A stretch of DNA of 64,000 nucleotides from Reichenbachiella carrageenanivorans (lineage in GTDB: Bacteria; Bacteroidota; Bacteroidia; Cytophagales; Cyclobacteriaceae), in the NCBI RefSeq assembly GCF_025639805.1, contig NZ_CP106735.1, positions 4,249,501 through 4,313,500 on the forward strand, given 5' to 3'. A program made the position numbers and the translations under genes. Below are positions 61,065 to 64,000 of the stretch, piece after piece. Below the pieces are notes generated by a model. It was not told where the DNA came from, did not search any database, and saw only the letters and a list, made by a program, of their open reading frames with translations. Position 1 is the first letter of the stretch. Each line of letters starts with the position of its first letter.

Positions 61065-63314
61065 ATGAAACGAACATTTTCTAATCTTAAAATAATTATT
61101 GCTGTAGTAGTTTTCAGCCTTACCATTTCACTACAAAATAGTATAGCTGGAAACATTATTGACACTACAGATTACTCATACTGGCGAAAATTAGCCCTTA
61201 CTTCAGAAATGTATGAAGCTATGAAAACCAGCGCCATTACTATAGCAAACCAGGGTGATGGAGAGACCAGAGACGTGATGGGAGCAAATGCACTAGCCTA
61301 TATTCTCGACCCTTCGAATAAGAATAAATATATAAATGCTATTAAAAATAAATTCGAGAGCAGAATCCGAACCATGAAAATTGGTACAGGAGCAGCTACC
61401 TCTTCCGTACCATCTCATGAGCTTTTGCATGCACTTTTAGCACTGGACGTAATTCGCTACGAGCTTGATGAAGCAGACCTATCTAGCTATGAACACGATA
61501 TAAAGGATAAAATTTTTCAGTTAGTCACTCATCGATGGAAACCTCATGGTATAGCCATGAGGATGATGTGGTACAAATATGCAAATGATACAGCAAACTT
61601 TGCCGCAGCAAAAAAACAATACGATATAGATTTAGCGATACATTTTTTTCCCGATGGTTATTCTCCTTCTGGAAATGGGTATGTAATAGGACGGTTTAAC
61701 CACATCGGGCGCGGAGCAAAAAATTCAGTTTTTGACCTTATGGAATATATGGGCTATAACGAATATTTTAGTAATCTAGGATTCCGTAATATGCATGAGT
61801 TTATGTATGGTTATGCGGCGGCTCCATTTGGAGCGAATATGTTTTATGGTGATACTAGAGGTGGCGGAATAGACTGGACTATAAATGGTACGCAAATATC
61901 TACTCCAACAATAGCAAGAGCCGCTCGTTTTTCTGACAATGCTTATAAATGGGCCATGTGGAGACTAAAGGAACAAGCGGGGCTTTCACAAGAAACAGCA
62001 ACACTACAAGGTTATTTGTTGTCCTATGTTATGATGGCAGGTTCTGCTGCAAACAACCATCCTATTGAAATTGATTTAGATGATGCCGAATTGGCTCCCA
62101 GTAGAATTTTCGACAATTACGCTGCATTAATTGGAAATAATCAATCAAAGGACGCTTTGTATTTAAGTGTTCTATCTATGACTGAAAAAGTGGATTGGCA
62201 TGCTCAGTATGAAGCCAATTCTATTGGGTTGTCAGGATATGGAGAAAGAATTTTAAGAAATTCAGGTTATGATGGCCCCAATAACGACGTGTCAGCAGAA
62301 GGACTCACAAGTTCGTGGGATTTCATTAAGTACAACTCTGAATCTGGGAATGTATTAATGATAGACGGAGAAAAACACACCAGTAAATTTGGGCAAGGAA
62401 TTGAAGAAGGAATAACTGATACCAATATTGAATATTTCAGGGCTTCTAGCCAAACGGCAATAAAAGGAGAGCATTTCCGAGATGTAATGTTTGTTCAGGC
62501 TGCAAATGGAGCAAATGGATATTATATTGTTATGGATCATGTAAAGACCGATGTTTCTGGAGCAACGGTTAATATCGTTTGGCACCCCAATACCGCAATC
62601 ATAGAAACGGTTGAGGATCAAAAACACTATCATTCAGCACTCAAAGTAAAAGAAGGCGCGCTAGGTCCAGTGCTGTATAGCAACAACACCGTAGAGTTAG
62701 CCACTTTCCTTGGAACACCACCAATTTCTGTTGAAAAGAAAGAAATGGTAAATCAGAGAAGACAACACCACTACCGAGCAGGGTACCTGTATAATAACTA
62801 TTCTACAAGCAATAATAAAGCGGATATACTAACAGTACTTTTCCCAGGTGATCAGAACCACAAGATTGGTAGTATGGCTAGAATTACAACTGAAGTATAT
62901 ACTGGTGGTAAAATCACTCAAGGGAATGTTGTAGATATTGCACTTACTTCTGATAGTTCTGTCTCGGGGACAAATGAAACGGAATCTTTTCAGGCTGCGA
63001 ATATCGTATACCGAAAACTTGCAGGAAAGCTGGTTACTTATTTTGTAAAGGGTACATCATTTAAATCAGGACAGGACATTCCAATAGGTTTTAGCTCCGA
63101 GACACCGATTACCATTTATATGAATGGAAAAAGCGAGGAGAAAAAAATTGTTGGTAAAATTATTTCTTCTGGAGCTAAAGTCACTTTTTACGACTCTGAC
63201 ATCTCAGCCGTTAAGATAGACGACAAAAAAATTCCAGTAGATATTTCTGAGCCGAACAGTGTAAGTGTTACCATTCCCATAGGGACGTACAAAATTGAAC
63301 TCGAGAAACGATAG
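61065..63314 (+). CDS. Heparinase II/III-like polysaccharide lyase
   Basis: 749 residues with a signal peptide ending near A28. An alpha-helical N-terminal toroid (about 40-350) with GYSPSGNGYVIGRFNHIGRG is followed by a beta-sandwich. The block ANSIGLSGYGERILRNSGYDG then SGNVLMIDGEKH (around 428) is the heparinase II/III pattern, but the usual histidine of AHN is glycine here. YYIVMDHV and VNIVWHP continue the sheet. It should cleave a uronic-acid polymer by beta-elimination in the periplasm; the substrate is unknown. The gene looks more AT-rich than its neighbours, so transfer is possible. Confidence 0.75.
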   Translation: MKRTFSNLKIIIAVVVFSLTISLQNSIAGNIIDTTDYSYWRKLALTSEMYEAMKTSAITIANQGDGETRDVMGANALAYILDPSNKNKYINAIKNKFESRIRTMKIGTGAATSSVPSHELLHALLALDVIRYELDEADLSSYEHDIKDKIFQLVTHRWKPHGIAMRMMWYKYANDTANFAAAKKQYDIDLAIHFFPDGYSPSGNGYVIGRFNHIGRGAKNSVFDLMEYMGYNEYFSNLGFRNMHEFMYGYAAAPFGANMFYGDTRGGGIDWTINGTQISTPTIARAARFSDNAYKWAMWRLKEQAGLSQETATLQGYLLSYVMMAGSAANNHPIEIDLDDAELAPSRIFDNYAALIGNNQSKDALYLSVLSMTEKVDWHAQYEANSIGLSGYGERILRNSGYDGPNNDVSAEGLTSSWDFIKYNSESGNVLMIDGEKHTSKFGQGIEEGITDTNIEYFRASSQTAIKGEHFRDVMFVQAANGANGYYIVMDHVKTDVSGATVNIVWHPNTAIIETVEDQKHYHSALKVKEGALGPVLYSNNTVELATFLGTPPISVEKKEMVNQRRQHHYRAGYLYNNYSTSNNKADILTVLFPGDQNHKIGSMARITTEVYTGGKITQGNVVDIALTSDSSVSGTNETESFQAANIVYRKLAGKLVTYFVKGTSFKSGQDIPIGFSSETPITIYMNGKSEEKKIVGKIISSGAKVTFYDSDISAVKIDDKKIPVDISEPNSVSVTIPIGTYKIELEKR

Positions 63315-63470
63315 CATAGCATAAAGAAAAGTGTAAAGAGTCTCGGGAATTTGATCTTTACATTAAAGGATTTATTTCGATTTCGTAGCGCATCATGATT
63401 TCTATCTCTCATATTTTCCATAAAAAGCGCTATGCATGAGGGGAGAACGAAAAACAGTGCAGAAATCACA

Positions 63471-63514
63471 AAAAAGACAGCCAACCACTAATAATAGTAA
63501 TTGGCTGTCTTTTT
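63471..63514. terminator. Bidirectional terminator between the lyase and the Omp85-like gene
   Basis: AAAAAGACAGCCAA (63471-63484) and TTGGCTGTCTTTTT (63501-63514) form a perfect 14-bp stem with a 16-base loop, with A and T runs at the ends. It separates convergent genes. Confidence 0.9.
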
Positions 63515-63563
63515 ATAGTGCTGAAGGATATCGGTCAGAAGGCTGACTTCTATAGCAGATTTA

Positions 63564-64000
63564 TTAGAAAGTCTCGTTTAGCCGAATATAAACACCTTGT
63601 GTACCATAGTCTCCCCAGCCGTAGTCTACGCCCAGGTTGGTTCTTGCTTTTTTACTGATGTTTATTCTCACTCCGAGGCCATAGCCTTTATTGATCTCAC
63701 CGAATAGTTTGATGTCGTTGTCTGATGCACTAGCCGTGGTGATATTGAAATAAGCGATCATGCCGATCAAGTCAGGATTTTTGTCTGTGCCCCAGACATG
63801 CCTTCTAAACTCCGTTTCGGCATATACCATATTTTGTCCTCTAAATCTTCCCTGTGCATATGGACGACCTGATTTGGCAAACTGATCATACCCGATCGCT
63901 GGCAAGAGCAAATAAGGCAGATCTCCTGAGGTACTAAAATTGCCCCAAGTCCAAAAGGCCAATATGTTTTTGTGATTGTCTGGCGTCAGGCTAAAATAGT
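63564..64000 (-). CDS. Omp85/BamA-like surface antigen, C-terminal part only
   Basis: The frame is open from the right edge (first codons read YFSLTPDNHKNILAFW) to the stop at 63564, about 145 residues. It is a beta-barrel C-terminus: LPYLLLPAIGYDQFAKSGRPYAQGRF in pieces, GQNMVYAETEFRRHVWG, GLGVRINISKKARTNLGVDYGWG, and the terminal YIRLNETF ending in phenylalanine. This fits the bacterial surface antigen (D15) domain of Omp85 proteins. The N-terminal POTRA or phosphoesterase part, if any, lies outside the window. The apparent internal TTG start at 63962 is not real. Confidence 0.75.
   Translation of the reverse strand, partial: YFSLTPDNHKNILAFWTWGNFSTSGDLPYLLLPAIGYDQFAKSGRPYAQGRFRGQNMVYAETEFRRHVWGTDKNPDLIGMIAYFNITTASASDNDIKLFGEINKGYGLGVRINISKKARTNLGVDYGWGDYGTQGVYIRLNETF

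Noticed and set aside
1..64000. CRISPR array, prophage or toxin-antitoxin locus
   Set aside because: No regularly spaced repeats, phage structural genes, integrases or small paired toxin-antitoxin frames could be identified.

Overview
The window looks like chromosome of a free-living, probably marine Bacteroidota, most likely Cytophagales or a relative. The evidence is a TonB receptor / DUF4374 / PepSY set, DcaP-like and PorT-like outer membrane proteins, promoters with the Bacteroidota -7 box TAnnTTTG, few Shine-Dalgarno sequences, and signal peptides and lipoboxes on exported proteins. I see no phage, intact insertion sequence, CRISPR array or rRNA. There is one tRNA (Arg, anticodon CCT). 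Both window ends cut genes: a cyclase-family hydrolase on the left and an Omp85-like barrel on the right. Lineage and functions are inferred from sequence alone.

Left part (1-12 kb): a GntR/FCD regulator precedes a tight operon for D-glucuronate use (uxuB of the SDR type, uxuA, uxaC, then TRAP transporter dctPQM). Glucuronate would enter by TRAP and pass through fructuronate and mannonate to 2-keto-3-deoxygluconate; the KDG kinase and aldolase are not here. Two 18-bp direct repeats and a TAnnTTTG box precede the operon, and a 27-bp dyad precedes the regulator. An orphan XylF-like binding protein, tRNA-Arg and a DcaP-like porin follow, then a thioredoxin-rhodanese pair.

Middle left (11-25 kb): LemA with two TPM-domain proteins, an aldo-keto reductase, a SixA-like phosphatase, a PolX-type protein whose polymerase aspartates are lost while the PHP nuclease is kept, a flippase starting at TTG, a DMT exporter, an orphan multi-PAS histidine kinase, queD, and a U32 tRNA-hydroxylation protein abutting a small ferredoxin.

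Nitrate region (25.7-35.4 kb): an FNR-like regulator with four candidate cluster cysteines, a NarK-type MFS carrier with an unusual soluble insertion, an alginate-export-type porin, a complete NrtABCD-type ABC importer, and a PilJ/NarX-like sensor ending in a coiled coil with no output domain. The regulator and the carrier share the same promoter layout: a TTTG box, a TACGTA-N4-TACGTA dyad directly after it, and 11 bp to ATG. No nitrate or nitrite reductase lies between them. I consider this the most interesting part of the window.

Right part (35-64 kb): ClC channel, catalase, a DegT-type aminotransferase, a GH20 hexosaminidase, two tandem paralogous secreted proteins, the TonB receptor / DUF4374 / PepSY iron-uptake set, an M28 peptidase, a TauE-type permease, a MacB-like permease, a MOSC protein, a periplasmic sulfatase, small membrane and lipoproteins, a methyltransferase with a decayed partial copy beside it, and an AT-rich heparinase-II/III-like polysaccharide lyase. 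Sulfatase, lyase, hexosaminidase and uronate operon together suggest use of sulfated or uronic-acid-containing algal or animal glycans.
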